Position numbers and translations under genes: made by a program. Below are positions 9,562-19,468 of a stretch of 64,000 nt of DNA, piece after piece. The stretch is from Lachnospiraceae bacterium MC2017. GTDB lineage: Bacteria > Bacillota > Clostridia > Lachnospirales > Lachnospiraceae. The notes under the pieces are model-generated. The model saw nothing but the letters and a program-made list of their open reading frames with translations, was not told where the DNA came from and searched no databases. Location: the NCBI GenBank assembly GCA_000701625.1, contig KL370803.1, forward strand, positions 62,001-126,000. Direction: 5' to 3'. The stretch's first letter is position 1; each line of letters begins with the position of its first letter.

Positions 9562-10485
9562 ATGAAAACCTGTATTGGATTTGAAGGAGAAATAGTTGGT
9601 GGACTTTGCTGGAATAAGCTCACGCGTAAGCGAATGAGAGAGCCGCTTGCACTAGAAAACTTTGGATACAAGGTATACTCACAGAATGATGAAGATGGAA
9701 TCATACATGAGATTTTTAAGAGGATCGGGACAGAAACAAACGAGTTTGTTGAGCTGGGAGTAGGAAACGGTCTTGAATGTAATACACATTATCTCCTGCA
9801 TTGTGGATGGCATGGCTTATGGATTGATGGTAGTAAATCATCATGCAGACAGATTGCCAGCAGTTTTAGACCAGTGTTAAAAAGTGGACGCCTTAAAGTC
9901 ATCAATGCTTTTATCACTCGTGAAAAAATAGATAGACTGATTTCCGGAAACAGAAATTCAATAATAAAAGATACATCGCCTGATTTTTTAAGTATAGATA
10001 TTGATGGAAATGACTGGTATGTATGGGAGGCCGTAAAGTCTATAAGGCCAAGGGTTGTAGGCATAGAGTATAATGGGAAATTTCCACCGGATCTTAATTG
10101 GAAACAGGCATATTATCAAAATCATAAATGGGATGGATCTGACTGGCAGGGTGCCTCGCTGAAGGCTATGGAGTTATTGGGACGAAAAAAGGGCTACGTT
10201 CTTGTATGCACAAATTTTACCGGCGTAAATGCCTTTTTTGTAAGAGAAGATCTGTATTTTAAAGAACTGTTTCCACTTTCTGGTACTGCTGAGGAACTCT
10301 ATAATCCTTATAGGTACAACCTTAAATTTATCTCACCCGGGCATCTGGCCAGATACTGCCTTGTAGGTCAGGAAGAAAACAAGGGACCGATGAACTATTT
10401 TAAAAATAATTTAGAGTTCAAAGCAGCAAAAAATAAGTGCAGGATGGAGAAATTCATAAAAAAGATAAAGAAAATTTGTGAATAA
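9562..10485 (+). CDS. Methyltransferase-like Rossmann protein at end of polysaccharide cluster
   Basis: 307 residues, ATG at 9562 with GGAGTGATATGTT upstream. FVELGVGNGLECNTHYLL (about residue 50) looks like the SAM-binding motif I of a class I methyltransferase; DFLSIDIDGNDW (about residue 145) is the motif seen in FkbM-like and related enzymes. GIEYNGKFPP and NFTGVNAFFV follow. I infer an O-methylating or otherwise modifying enzyme of the polysaccharide, but the family is not one I can name with certainty and activity could be lost. It is the last gene of the operon; the next 116 bases hold no gene. Confidence 0.6.
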   Translation: MKTCIGFEGEIVGGLCWNKLTRKRMREPLALENFGYKVYSQNDEDGIIHEIFKRIGTETNEFVELGVGNGLECNTHYLLHCGWHGLWIDGSKSSCRQIASSFRPVLKSGRLKVINAFITREKIDRLISGNRNSIIKDTSPDFLSIDIDGNDWYVWEAVKSIRPRVVGIEYNGKFPPDLNWKQAYYQNHKWDGSDWQGASLKAMELLGRKKGYVLVCTNFTGVNAFFVREDLYFKELFPLSGTAEELYNPYRYNLKFISPGHLARYCLVGQEENKGPMNYFKNNLEFKAAKNKCRMEKFIKKIKKICE

Positions 10486-10601
10486 AAAAGCTTGAATAGT
10501 AAAGGCAGAATCCATTAAAGTTTAATTGGTTTTATGGAGTAGAAAACTGTATTGATAAGGGAATTTATGCATACAAGAGTAAATGAAGGGAGGACATTGA
10601 C

Positions 10602-13268
10602 GTGCGTATAAGGAAAGAAGTAAATATACAGCCAAAGGTCAGACTATCCAAAGTAGTATTGACGCTTTTTCTGTCACTTGCTATGACAATAGGGGCGATG
10701 CCGGGAACTTCGCCATTATCGAAGGCATATGCAAGACTGCAAGGAAAAACAATCACAGGGTTTGGTATAGGGGCAATAACAGATCCGGGAGAGCCCGATA
10801 ACCAAAATGATCCCTGGCAGGGGTGCTATGTATATTATGGTAAATACGATGATAAACCCATGAAGTACAGGGTACTGAGCTCATGCGATTCAGACATTCT
10901 TTTGGACTGTGACAATGTATTGAGTTCAATTGAATTTAATAGTGTAAATAATATCGATTGGGAAAAAAGTACTATTAGAGAATGGCTGCAAGGCAACTGG
11001 TTTTATAATAATTCAAAGGTATTCACAACTACAGAAAAAAATGCAATCAATGAAAAATATTCGGTAGATGGCATTGAAGATGCTATTGATCAATCTTATT
11101 CATCGTTTGGATTATTAAGCGAAGATCCAATATTTATTCTGAGCGCAGAGCAGGCAAAATGTTTGGAGTATGGAACATCAACATATTCAAAAACATGTAT
11201 AAAAAAGAATCTTGAGGGTATTGATTCGAAATGGTGGTTGCGTTCTACGATTAAGCATGTAAAAAGTATAGTTGCCATGGATAGTAACGGCAGTTTTACT
11301 TCACTAAGTGCAGTTGATTCGTGTGGTGTAAGTCCTGCCTTTAGTGTAGATCCGTCCAACATCATATTTTCATCTTTAATCAGTGGAGATAGCGGTCAGC
11401 CGGGATCAGAGTATAAGCTTACTCTTTTTGACATCGATATGGATATCGATGTTACAGATGGAAGTTTTGTTACTAGAGACGGCAATGTGATAACTGTGCC
11501 ATATACTATAAAGGGGGACAATGCAGGAAATGCCACTCAAGTATCGGTTCTTATCACGGATGATACATATGATCCCCGTATTGCTTCTACACAGGGATTT
11601 TCATATCAGATACTTTCTGTAGATCAATTCGGAACTTCAGGTACGGGCACATTTACCTTGCCGGATTCCTATGCTGAAAAAAATTGGGGCAGTGATTATT
11701 ATGTATATATACTCGCAGAGGATGTGAATGGTGAAAAGGAATCTGATTACGCCAGCTGGCCAACAGAAATTTATTTGGCGCCGGTTATCACTACGCAGCC
11801 TCAGAATCTTGGTTTGACATACGGATATGATAGCGGAACTCTTTCCGTTGAGGCAACGGCAAATGCTAGTCATAATATGACCTATCAGTGGTACATAAAC
11901 ACATCAAACAGCAATGCAGGTGGTACTGCAATAGTTGGTGCAACTTCTTCAAGCTATGATATTCCAACCGGGAAGGGTGTCGAAACAACTGAATACTACT
12001 ATTGCATAGTAACGGACTCTGTAGACAATGTCGCTGTGACATCTAATGTTGCGACTGTAACAGTAGGTAAACTGGCAAGCAGTGTTACAAAAATTCCTGA
12101 TGCCCAAAGCCTTTCATATACCGGCTCTTCGCAGGAACTCGTGACAGCAGGAGAAGCGACTGGCGGTAAGATGCATTATGCAATTGGAACGAATGCGACA
12201 GATGAACCGACCAGTGGTTGGAGTACATCTATTCCAAAGGAAACCAATGCCGGAACCTATTATGTATGGTATAAGGTAAAAGGTGAGGGCAATTACAAAG
12301 ATTCTCCGTCGGCATCTGTAGAGACGAGGATAAGCAAGGTAAATGATCCAGCAGTTGTAAACAATAAGGCAACAGTAAATACAGGTGGAAAGACTATAAA
12401 GCTTTCAGACTTAGTTGATGGAGCAAAGGGCAACGTCAGTTTTGAATTTGCTAATGAAAGTGAGAAACATGGCTGTGCAATAAACGGAGATACGTTTACA
12501 TCCGGAGATGAAGCTGCTGAGGTCAAGGTTAAAGTTATTATTGGAGATAGTTCTAATTACATAGGTAGAGGTACAGACACTATTGTGATATCTGTGGTTA
12601 AGTCTGTAGATGATGATCCAACATCAACGCCGAGTGAAAATGAGGTGGACGATCCGACATCAACGCCGAGTGAAAATGAGGTGGACGATCCGACATCAAC
12701 GCCGAGCGAAAATGAGGTGGACGATCCGACAACAACGCCGAGCGAAAATGAGGTGGACAATCCGACACCAACTCCTGGTGACAATGAGGCAGAACAACCA
12801 GCAGAGACTACAACTCCGGAACAGCCCGCGGTTGTCAGAAATACTGTAGCTATCGAAGGAATTGAAGGAGTTTTTGCTTCATACAGTAGTCAGATTACTT
12901 TTATTGGAAAAAAAGCGTCATTTACATCAGATGATGTAAAACTGTATACAGAAGATGGCAGTCAGATCATTTTCAAAAAGGCAAAGATCAAGAATGCCAA
13001 TAAACCTGGTACGACATACTTCAAAGTTAAAGGAGTGCAGTTAGCTGATAAGAAAGTAAAAAAAGCTATTCAGAAAACTAAATTCCCGATAACGATAGTG
13101 GCTTATGAAGTCACGGAGAAGGATGTCGTAACTATAAAGACAAACTCCAAGGGCAATGTCAAGAGTGTAACTGTAAATGGTATAAAGCTAAAAAAATCAG
13201 AATACAGCGGAGATGCAACAGCACTCACTTTCAGCGGAAGATTTAGTGGAAGCTGGAAGAAAAGCTGA
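10602..13268 (+). CDS. Large secreted protein with DUF6273-like and Ig-like domains
   Basis: 888 residues, GTG start with GAAGGGAGG at 10586-10593. A signal peptide covers about residues 1-45 (basic stretch, then VVLTLFLSLAMTIGAM). Residues about 60-265 resemble the DUF6273 domain: KYRVLS, IREWLQGNWF, then KWWLRS and a GVSPAF end. Further on come an immunoglobulin-like domain with a QWYIN core (about residues 395-490), a repeat resembling a surface-protein MBG-type module (about 495-575), a five-copy acidic Pro/Thr/Ser linker (671-730), and a basic C-terminal domain. No LPXTG anchor is seen. Probably a surface or matrix protein. It may be linked functionally to the polysaccharide cluster just upstream, though it has its own ribosome site and terminator. 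Confidence 0.75.
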   Translation: MRIRKEVNIQPKVRLSKVVLTLFLSLAMTIGAMPGTSPLSKAYARLQGKTITGFGIGAITDPGEPDNQNDPWQGCYVYYGKYDDKPMKYRVLSSCDSDILLDCDNVLSSIEFNSVNNIDWEKSTIREWLQGNWFYNNSKVFTTTEKNAINEKYSVDGIEDAIDQSYSSFGLLSEDPIFILSAEQAKCLEYGTSTYSKTCIKKNLEGIDSKWWLRSTIKHVKSIVAMDSNGSFTSLSAVDSCGVSPAFSVDPSNIIFSSLISGDSGQPGSEYKLTLFDIDMDIDVTDGSFVTRDGNVITVPYTIKGDNAGNATQVSVLITDDTYDPRIASTQGFSYQILSVDQFGTSGTGTFTLPDSYAEKNWGSDYYVYILAEDVNGEKESDYASWPTEIYLAPVITTQPQNLGLTYGYDSGTLSVEATANASHNMTYQWYINTSNSNAGGTAIVGATSSSYDIPTGKGVETTEYYYCIVTDSVDNVAVTSNVATVTVGKLASSVTKIPDAQSLSYTGSSQELVTAGEATGGKMHYAIGTNATDEPTSGWSTSIPKETNAGTYYVWYKVKGEGNYKDSPSASVETRISKVNDPAVVNNKATVNTGGKTIKLSDLVDGAKGNVSFEFANESEKHGCAINGDTFTSGDEAAEVKVKVIIGDSSNYIGRGTDTIVISVVKSVDDDPTSTPSENEVDDPTSTPSENEVDDPTSTPSENEVDDPTTTPSENEVDNPTPTPGDNEAEQPAETTTPEQPAVVRNTVAIEGIEGVFASYSSQITFIGKKASFTSDDVKLYTEDGSQIIFKKAKIKNANKPGTTYFKVKGVQLADKKVKKAIQKTKFPITIVAYEVTEKDVVTIKTNSKGNVKSVTVNGIKLKKSEYSGDATALTFSGRFSGSWKKS
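12612..12791 (+). repeat. Five in-frame 36-bp tandem repeats
   Basis: Five consecutive 12-codon units encode DDPTSTPSENEV with drift in the last two (DDPTTTPSENEV, DNPTPTPGDNEA). The first three copies are almost identical at DNA level, so copy number is likely to vary between strains by slippage. The encoded acidic, proline/threonine-rich string is a flexible spacer between the Ig-like part and the C-terminal domain. Confidence 0.95.
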
Positions 13269-13317
13269 ATGATTTTCTCTGTCCCAAATGTGGAGAAGAG
13301 ATGTAAAATAAGAATGC

Positions 13318-13360
13318 TGCCGGGTTTAGAAGTTTTTTGAACCCGGCAGTAAATTATTTT
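13318..13360 (+). terminator. Intrinsic terminator after secreted protein gene
   Basis: Inverted repeat TGCCGGGTT (13318-13326) and AACCCGGCA (13340-13348) followed by a T-rich stretch. It lies 50 bases after the stop at 13268 and separates this gene from the signalling pair downstream. Confidence 0.85.
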
Positions 13361-13454
13361 TAAAAGAATCATGGAGAATTAATGAAAAATATCCGAAATC
13401 TAAATAGGTAGTTTTTGCGAAGATGAAGACCGCAAGAATGCGAGGAATAAAGAT

Positions 13455-16400
13455 ATGCTTCAGAAAACTTTTTTTGTAAAAAACACTTTCGAATTAATGA
13501 AAGTATTTGATTCAATAGAAAAGCTTCCGGAATATAAAAACGCCTCGGATATCCTTGCGCTTTTATATGTAAACGGATTCAAAGTCAGTGACGCAAAAAA
13601 ATATGTAGATTTTATCAACCGCAATGCTTCGCGTGTAAAAGTCGCCGGTATCTCCGTGATGTCCAGTGTGAAGGAATTCAATAAATATGGAGTCTCCATA
13701 TCTTTTTTGATATTCGAATCATCAAAAGCTGATATTTTTATATACGAAACAAGTAAATATAATGGGCAGGAGATAATAGATACTTTCTCGAAAGAATTGG
13801 AAGAAAAAGAGAATGCGAAGATTGTTCTAACCTATCCTGCAAATACGCAAAATAATTTTCCAAACATATTAGAAGAATTGTCTTCGAAATATGAAGACAT
13901 AACGTTTTTTGGTGCCTATGCAGGAACCGTAAATCCTATTTCTGTTGATAACAGCGTGGGACTTTACCATAAAATTTATCATAAACAGGAGTCAATCACC
14001 CAAAATGATGACATTGGTGAACTTCTTGATAACATATATAAAAATTCCATCGACCATGCTGAAGAATTATCATATGCGCTATCAGACAGGATAATAGTCC
14101 ATGGCTGTGTATTTGTTATCCTTTCAGGCGAAAAACTGATGCAGACAGGACAGTATAATCTTGGCTGGCATCCTCTTGGAAAAGAGATACAGATAACCGG
14201 AGAAATCAACACAGATTCCAATGGCAATGCTTGTATATACGAACTTGATGGAATACCGGCAGCTGACATTTACAAAAAATACCTGGATGTTGGTGTCGAT
14301 GAGTACTTTTCTGACAATGTGTGCGAATTTCCCATGATCACAGAGAGAAATGGAACATTAATAGCAAGAGTACCTCTCTTTGCAGGAGATAAAAAAGAAT
14401 TATATTTTACAGGAGATATCTACCACGGAGATAAGCTAAGACTTTCTTACGCCTATCATAATGAATTGATAAATAATTCCAAAAAGGCCGCTGCCAAATT
14501 AGCTGTCTTTAAGCCACAGGCAGTGATCATAAGTGTTTGTTTTAACAGATTTCATTTCCTTAAATTCGACCAATATCAGGAAATTGAATACTATCTTGAA
14601 AACAATAATGAGCTGCTTTTTGGCTTTGGAGCTTATGAAATAATGAAAGGGAAAGGCTGCGGAGGTATATTGAATGGTGCAATAGCAGTGCTTGCACTGA
14701 GCGAAGGAGAGTGCGGTGAAAACTCTGCTATTATATCTGTAACTGATGATCAACCGATAGATAAAGCTATTAAACCTCTTGACGAACGCCTGGTGACATT
14801 TATCGATGTTACGGCCAGAGAGCTTAACAATGCCGTTAAAGAGGCTGAAAAGGCAAATGATGCGAAGTCCAAATTTTTGTCCAGCATGTCTCATGAGATC
14901 AGGACTCCGATAAATGCCATTCTCGGCATGAATGAGATGATACTGCGTGAAAGCAAGGACGAGGATATTCTGAGCTATGCAGAGAATATCAGAGGAGCCG
15001 GCACCAGTCTACTCGGTATCGTAAACGATATACTGGATTTCTCAAAGATAGAAGCCGGTAAAATGGAAGTTATCCCTGTCGAATATGAAGTGGCATCGGT
15101 TTTGAATGATCTCATAAATATGACAAAAGCCAGGATGAAAAATAAGGATCTTGAACTGATTGTCAATATCGACTCTGACCTGCCGCATATTTTGTATGGA
15201 GATGAGATCAGGATAAAACAGGTAGTTACCAATATCCTCACAAATGCCATTAAATACACAGAAAAAGGCAGTATTACACTTACGATAAAAAGAAAAAAAA
15301 CGGATGAAAGTACTTTATCTGACAATAATGAATTTGACACAAGATATCTGGATGAAAATGATCGTCTCAAGAATTATCCGACGGCTGTTTTTTCTATTTC
15401 AATTGAAGATACAGGCATAGGTATAAAAAAAGAAGATCTTTCCAGATTGTTCCACGCATTTGAGAGAGTGGACGAAAAGCGGAACAGAACGATCGAGGGA
15501 ACCGGACTCGGTATGTCGATCACCCAAAATCTGCTTCGGCTTATGGGCAGTGAGCTGCAGGTGGAGAGTGAATACGGGAAAGGGTCAAAGTTCTATTTTG
15601 ATCTCGTACAAAAAGTTGTTGATCCAAGCCCGATAGGAGACTTTGAAGAAGCATTAAAAAATTCGATCGCTGCACGTAAGGTATATCATGAGAGCTTTAT
15701 CGCACCCGAAGCACATCTGCTCATAGTTGATGACACTATCATGAATATAATAGTGATCATAAATCTGTTAAAAAAGACTCAGGTGCAGATCGAGTTTGCT
15801 ACAAGCGGCCGCGAATGCCTGGAAATGACTGCTGATAAGCGATATGACATTATTTTCCTTGATCACAGGATGCCGGAGATGGACGGAATAGAAACTCTGC
15901 ACCGGTTACAAGAGCAGAAAGATAATCCAAATGCTGATACACCTGTGATAGCACTTACTGCAAATGCGATCTCAGGATCAAGAGAATACTACATAAATGA
16001 AGGTTTTGATGACTATATCTCAAAGCCCGTAGATCCCGGGATTTTAGAAAATATGATCGTAAAACTGCTGCCCGATGAGCTGATCGGAAGTCTTCCGGAA
16101 AAAAACGTGGAACCCTCATCCGAGGATCTTCCTGAATGGATCAAAAAAATACCGTTTATCGACAGCGAACTCGGTATAAAAAACTGTGGATCTATTGATG
16201 GTTTGATTTCTGCTATAAAGATTTATCAGGAATCTGCTGATAATATGCAGGATGAGATCAGGAATCATCTAAAAAATAACCGGCTCGATGCATATACTAT
16301 TAAAGTCCATGCGTTAAAAAGTTCGTCCCGGATAATTGGTGCAATGGATATAGGATCTCTGGCAGAAAAACTAGAGTACGCCGGCAACAGCAGGGATCTC

Positions 16401-16724
16401 GATACGATCAATGAGTTTACTGACGAACTTTTGAGTTATCATAAGTCTTTATCTTATATGATAAAACGTAATCTCGTTGAACCTGAACCGGATGTAAAAG
16501 ATAAAGAAACGATCACAGAAGAGAAGCTGTCAGAAGCATACAGTGCTATTTATGAAATATCACAGATCTATGATTATGATACTTTGAAAATGGTTATGGA
16601 TTCTCTTGACGGATACCATATTCCTAACGAATGGAAGGGCAGATACGACAAACTCGTCAATGCATACAAAAATGCAGATTGGACCATGATACAGGAACTT
16701 GCAAAGGGGGACTTAAATGGATAA
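13455..16724 (+). CDS. FIST-domain hybrid histidine kinase
   Basis: 1089 residues. Residues about 25-430 match the FIST sensor pair (FIST_N then FIST_C: FFGAYAGTVN, then HPLGKEIQIT and a GCGGILNGAIAVLALS end), a cytoplasmic ligand-sensing domain proposed to bind small molecules such as amino acids. A short coiled linker leads to a HisKA domain (KFLSSMSHEIRTPINAILG, phospho-acceptor His480), a HATPase domain (NILTNAIKYTEKG; DTGIGI; GTGLGMSI), a receiver domain (LLIVDD; Asp803 in IIFLDHRMPEMDG) and an Hpt domain (VHALKSSSRIIG, His952). There is no membrane helix, so it senses an intracellular signal. It overlaps the next gene by 8 bases, and they probably form a phosphorelay. Confidence 0.93.
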   Translation: MLQKTFFVKNTFELMKVFDSIEKLPEYKNASDILALLYVNGFKVSDAKKYVDFINRNASRVKVAGISVMSSVKEFNKYGVSISFLIFESSKADIFIYETSKYNGQEIIDTFSKELEEKENAKIVLTYPANTQNNFPNILEELSSKYEDITFFGAYAGTVNPISVDNSVGLYHKIYHKQESITQNDDIGELLDNIYKNSIDHAEELSYALSDRIIVHGCVFVILSGEKLMQTGQYNLGWHPLGKEIQITGEINTDSNGNACIYELDGIPAADIYKKYLDVGVDEYFSDNVCEFPMITERNGTLIARVPLFAGDKKELYFTGDIYHGDKLRLSYAYHNELINNSKKAAAKLAVFKPQAVIISVCFNRFHFLKFDQYQEIEYYLENNNELLFGFGAYEIMKGKGCGGILNGAIAVLALSEGECGENSAIISVTDDQPIDKAIKPLDERLVTFIDVTARELNNAVKEAEKANDAKSKFLSSMSHEIRTPINAILGMNEMILRESKDEDILSYAENIRGAGTSLLGIVNDILDFSKIEAGKMEVIPVEYEVASVLNDLINMTKARMKNKDLELIVNIDSDLPHILYGDEIRIKQVVTNILTNAIKYTEKGSITLTIKRKKTDESTLSDNNEFDTRYLDENDRLKNYPTAVFSISIEDTGIGIKKEDLSRLFHAFERVDEKRNRTIEGTGLGMSITQNLLRLMGSELQVESEYGKGSKFYFDLVQKVVDPSPIGDFEEALKNSIAARKVYHESFIAPEAHLLIVDDTIMNIIVIINLLKKTQVQIEFATSGRECLEMTADKRYDIIFLDHRMPEMDGIETLHRLQEQKDNPNADTPVIALTANAISGSREYYINEGFDDYISKPVDPGILENMIVKLLPDELIGSLPEKNVEPSSEDLPEWIKKIPFIDSELGIKNCGSIDGLISAIKIYQESADNMQDEIRNHLKNNRLDAYTIKVHALKSSSRIIGAMDIGSLAEKLEYAGNSRDLDTINEFTDELLSYHKSLSYMIKRNLVEPEPDVKDKETITEEKLSEAYSAIYEISQIYDYDTLKMVMDSLDGYHIPNEWKGRYDKLVNAYKNADWTMIQELAKGDLNG

Positions 16725-17484
16725 TAATGTATTGATCATTAGTCAGGGTTCTACATTTATGGTTGACGCGATCGCGAAAAATCTGAAGGAAGTCGGTCTG
16801 AATTCGATCATTACTACGCCTGACATAAAGGAATTGAGATCGCATGAAGATGATGCGGAAGTCTACCTATTTTATCTTGGAGACTACATAGAGAATATGA
16901 CGGAAACGCTGATCTATCTGAAAGACGTGTGTATTGAAAAGGAGAAAATCCTAAATGTTATCGGCGATAAGGTTGAGGTCGATATGCTAAAAAAAACTAT
17001 ACCTGAAAGCATTATCGTTAATGTATTTACCAGACCTCTCGATATCAAAAAAATGATCAATGTCATGTCGGAAGTACTGTTATCCTCCGATGAATTTCAT
17101 CACAGGAGAAATATACTGTTGGTGGATGATGACGTAACATATCTAAAAACAGTGAAAGGGTGGCTTGATGAAGAATACAGAGTGACAATTGTTAACTCCG
17201 GTATGCAGGCGATTACTTATGTTGCGAAGAATACGCCGGATCTCATACTGCTTGATTACGAGATGCCGATAACCCCTGGGCCTCAGGTCATGGAAATGAT
17301 GAAGAGCGAGATGGGAACTTCATCGATTCCCATTATTTTCCTTACAGGAAAAGGTGATAAAGAAAGTGTTCAAAGGGTTCTGGCACTGAAACCACAGGGC
17401 TATATCCTTAAAACTGTCGGCAAAGAAAAACTTTTGGAGCAGATAGCTAATTTCTTTGAAAGCCAGAAGGCATCACGGTATTAA
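16717..17484 (+). CDS. Response regulator with degenerate plus intact receiver domains
   Basis: 255 residues. The second half (about 127-250) is a standard receiver domain: ILLVDDD acidic pocket, phospho-acceptor Asp180 in LILLDYEMP, then the T of IIFLTGKGD and the K of GYILKTV. The first half (about 4-120) has the length and alternation of a receiver domain but lacks the DD pair and acceptor Asp (VYLFYLGDY at that position), so it looks like a pseudo-receiver. No DNA-binding or enzymatic output domain is present, so it probably works by protein contact. Translation overlaps the FIST kinase, the likely phosphodonor. Confidence 0.88.
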   Translation: MDNNVLIISQGSTFMVDAIAKNLKEVGLNSIITTPDIKELRSHEDDAEVYLFYLGDYIENMTETLIYLKDVCIEKEKILNVIGDKVEVDMLKKTIPESIIVNVFTRPLDIKKMINVMSEVLLSSDEFHHRRNILLVDDDVTYLKTVKGWLDEEYRVTIVNSGMQAITYVAKNTPDLILLDYEMPITPGPQVMEMMKSEMGTSSIPIIFLTGKGDKESVQRVLALKPQGYILKTVGKEKLLEQIANFFESQKASRY

Positions 17485-17539
17485 AACTTTTCATGTACAT
17501 ATTTATGATATAGTGGTAATATTGATTCTGTATGGAAAC

Positions 17540-17712
17540 TAAATAAGACGGAAGGTGCTTGTTATTTCAGTGAAAAGGGAAGCGGGTGTGAATCCTGCAC
17601 GATCTCGTCACCGTATTTTGAATATTGCTATAGAACTATATTCAATAAGCCGGGAGACCTGCCTGCCGTCGTACATGGGAAACCGGGTCACGAGGCATTG
17701 ACTGTACGAAAT
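17540..17712 (+). ncRNA. Cobalamin riboswitch
   Basis: The segment contains the family's conserved strings in order: GAAGGTGC at 17550, GGGAAGCGGGTG with GAATCCTGCACG at about 17578-17605, CTCGTCACCGT, and GCCGGGAGACCTGCC (17650-17665), the B12-box region. These match the adenosylcobalamin/cobalamin riboswitch aptamer. It stands between the two-component pair and the cobaltochelatase gene and is followed by a small hairpin (17716-17740) and a terminator, so B12 binding probably stops transcription of the corrinoid genes downstream. Confidence 0.93.
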
Positions 17713-17752
17713 TCAGAGTAAGTCATATAAATTTACTCTTTATTTGTAATGC

Positions 17753-17784
17753 AAAAGTCTTCGCTTCGGTGAAGACTTTTTTGA
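17753..17784 (+). terminator. Riboswitch expression-platform terminator
   Basis: AAAAGTCTTC (17753-17762) and GAAGACTTTT (17771-17780) form a hairpin with a T-run, 29 bases before the start codon of the chelatase gene. Its place after the aptamer makes it the likely ligand-controlled terminator. Confidence 0.85.
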
Positions 17785-17812
17785 CTTTGTTTCAACAAAA
17801 GGAGGACAATTT

Positions 17813-19465
17813 ATGAAAAAGAAGGCACTGGCGGTCATTATGATCGCAGCCATGACTGCATTTTCTCTTGCAGGATGTAATGGCAAGGCAGCTGATAATA
17901 CATCTACTACTGCGACTGAGGCAGCAGTAGCATCTACTGTCGCTGCAACAGAGGAGAGCGAGACAGCATCTACAGAAACGACAGCTACAGAAACGACAGC
18001 TGCAGCAGAAACAGGAGCACTTGAAGACGGCACTTACAGCGCCAGGTTTACTACAGACGGCTCCATGTTCCATATCAACGATGCTTATGATGATATGGGA
18101 ACTCTGACAGTAAAAAACGGAGAAATGTCTATGCACATCACTCTGACATCCAAGAATATCGTTAATCTTTTCCCCGGTACAGCAGAAGATGCTCAGAAGG
18201 ACGGTGCAGAACTTCTTCAGCCTACAGTAGATACAGTGACATATGAGGACGGTACTACAGAAGAAGTAAATGGCTTTGATATACCGGTACCGGCTATCGA
18301 TGAGCCTTTTGATCTTGCACTCATCGGTACAAAAGGAAAGTGGTACGATCATAAAGTAACAGTTTCAGATGTTCAGACAGGTTCATCTGATGATGATCAG
18401 GCTGCTGCGGATAAAGTAGCTGACCTTATCGATTCTATTTATGTACAGACATGGAGTGAAGATACTGACGCTCTCTGTTCTGAGGCAAATGAAGAGTGGA
18501 ATGCCCTTACTGATGAGCAAAAGGAACTTGTAGAAGGTGAAAATGCCGATCCTGATTACTTTGGCAGAGATACAGGCGATGCCGCACAGGATGATCCGCT
18601 TAATAGCGATGACATCGGTGACAATGAACTTCTCGTTGTAAGCTTCGGAACTTCCTTTAATGACAGCAGAGCAAAGGATATCGGCGGAATCGAAAAGGCT
18701 CTTGCAAAGGCATACCCTGACTGGTCAGTCAGACGTGCGTTTACTGCACAGATCATCATTAATCACATTAATGCGAGAGACGGCGAGAAGATCGATAACA
18801 TGGAGCAGGCAATGGAAAGAGCTGTTTCTAATGGTGTAAAGAATCTCGTTGTACAGCCCACACATTTGATGCATGGCGCAGAATATGATGAACTCATGGA
18901 GACTGTTGAGTCTTATAAGGATAAATTTGAATCAGTTGCAGTAGCAGAGCCTCTTCTTGGTGAAGTTGGTAAGGATGCGACTGTTATCAACGAGGATAAA
19001 GAAGCTGTTGCAAAAGCAGTTACAGCTGAGGCTGTGAAGGCTCAGGGCTTTACAAGCGCAGAAGAAGCAAAAGAAGCTGGTGTTGCATTTGTATTTATGG
19101 GTCACGGTACTTCTCATACAGCAAAAGTTACTTACAGCCAGATGCAGACACAGATGGACAAGCTCGGCTATGATAACGTATTTATCGGAACTGTTGAAGG
19201 TGAGCCCGAGGAAACAGCACTTTCTGAAGTGATCGCTAAGGTTAAGGAAGCAGGTTATAAGAAGGTTGTTCTCCGTCCGCTTATGGTTGTTGCCGGAGAC
19301 CATGCAAATAATGACATGGCAGGAGATGACGAGGATTCCTGGAAGAGCGGCTTTGAATCAGATGGTTCTTTTGAGAGCATTGATTGCCAGATCGAGGGTC
19401 TTGGTGGAATTGCTGACGTACAGGATATCTACGTAAAGCATACAGGAGCAGTTATCAAGAAATAA
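17813..19465 (+). CDS. Lipoprotein CbiK-like cobaltochelatase
   Basis: 550 residues, strong AGGAGG site. An N-terminal lipoprotein signal ends in a SLAGC lipobox, then an Ala/Thr/Glu-rich linker. Residues about 63-185 form a domain starting EDGTYSARF with KNGEMSMHITL, resembling heme-binding NEAT-like modules (tentative). Residues about 272-550 match anaerobic cobaltochelatase CbiK: LLVVSFGTSFNDSR, PTHLMHG (His351/His354), MGHGTSH (His431) and AGDHANNDMAGDD (His497), supplying the metal-binding histidines. CbiK normally inserts Co2+ into sirohydrochlorin in the cytoplasm; here it is anchored outside, as reported for periplasmic CbiK of Desulfovibrio. B12-riboswitch control fits a corrinoid or tetrapyrrole role. 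Twice the usual CbiK length because of the N-terminal additions. Confidence 0.88.
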   Translation: MKKKALAVIMIAAMTAFSLAGCNGKAADNTSTTATEAAVASTVAATEESETASTETTATETTAAAETGALEDGTYSARFTTDGSMFHINDAYDDMGTLTVKNGEMSMHITLTSKNIVNLFPGTAEDAQKDGAELLQPTVDTVTYEDGTTEEVNGFDIPVPAIDEPFDLALIGTKGKWYDHKVTVSDVQTGSSDDDQAAADKVADLIDSIYVQTWSEDTDALCSEANEEWNALTDEQKELVEGENADPDYFGRDTGDAAQDDPLNSDDIGDNELLVVSFGTSFNDSRAKDIGGIEKALAKAYPDWSVRRAFTAQIIINHINARDGEKIDNMEQAMERAVSNGVKNLVVQPTHLMHGAEYDELMETVESYKDKFESVAVAEPLLGEVGKDATVINEDKEAVAKAVTAEAVKAQGFTSAEEAKEAGVAFVFMGHGTSHTAKVTYSQMQTQMDKLGYDNVFIGTVEGEPEETALSEVIAKVKEAGYKKVVLRPLMVVAGDHANNDMAGDDEDSWKSGFESDGSFESIDCQIEGLGGIADVQDIYVKHTGAVIKK

Positions 19466-19468
19466 AGT

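Noticed and set aside
1-10485. Prophage or integrative element carrying the glycosyltransferases
   Set aside because: No integrase, phage or conjugation genes, and the cluster continues past the window edge as a normal surface-polysaccharide operon.
12612-12791. CRISPR-like regular repeats
   Set aside because: Units are contiguous without spacers, 36 bases each, and in frame with the protein; ordinary coding tandem repeats.
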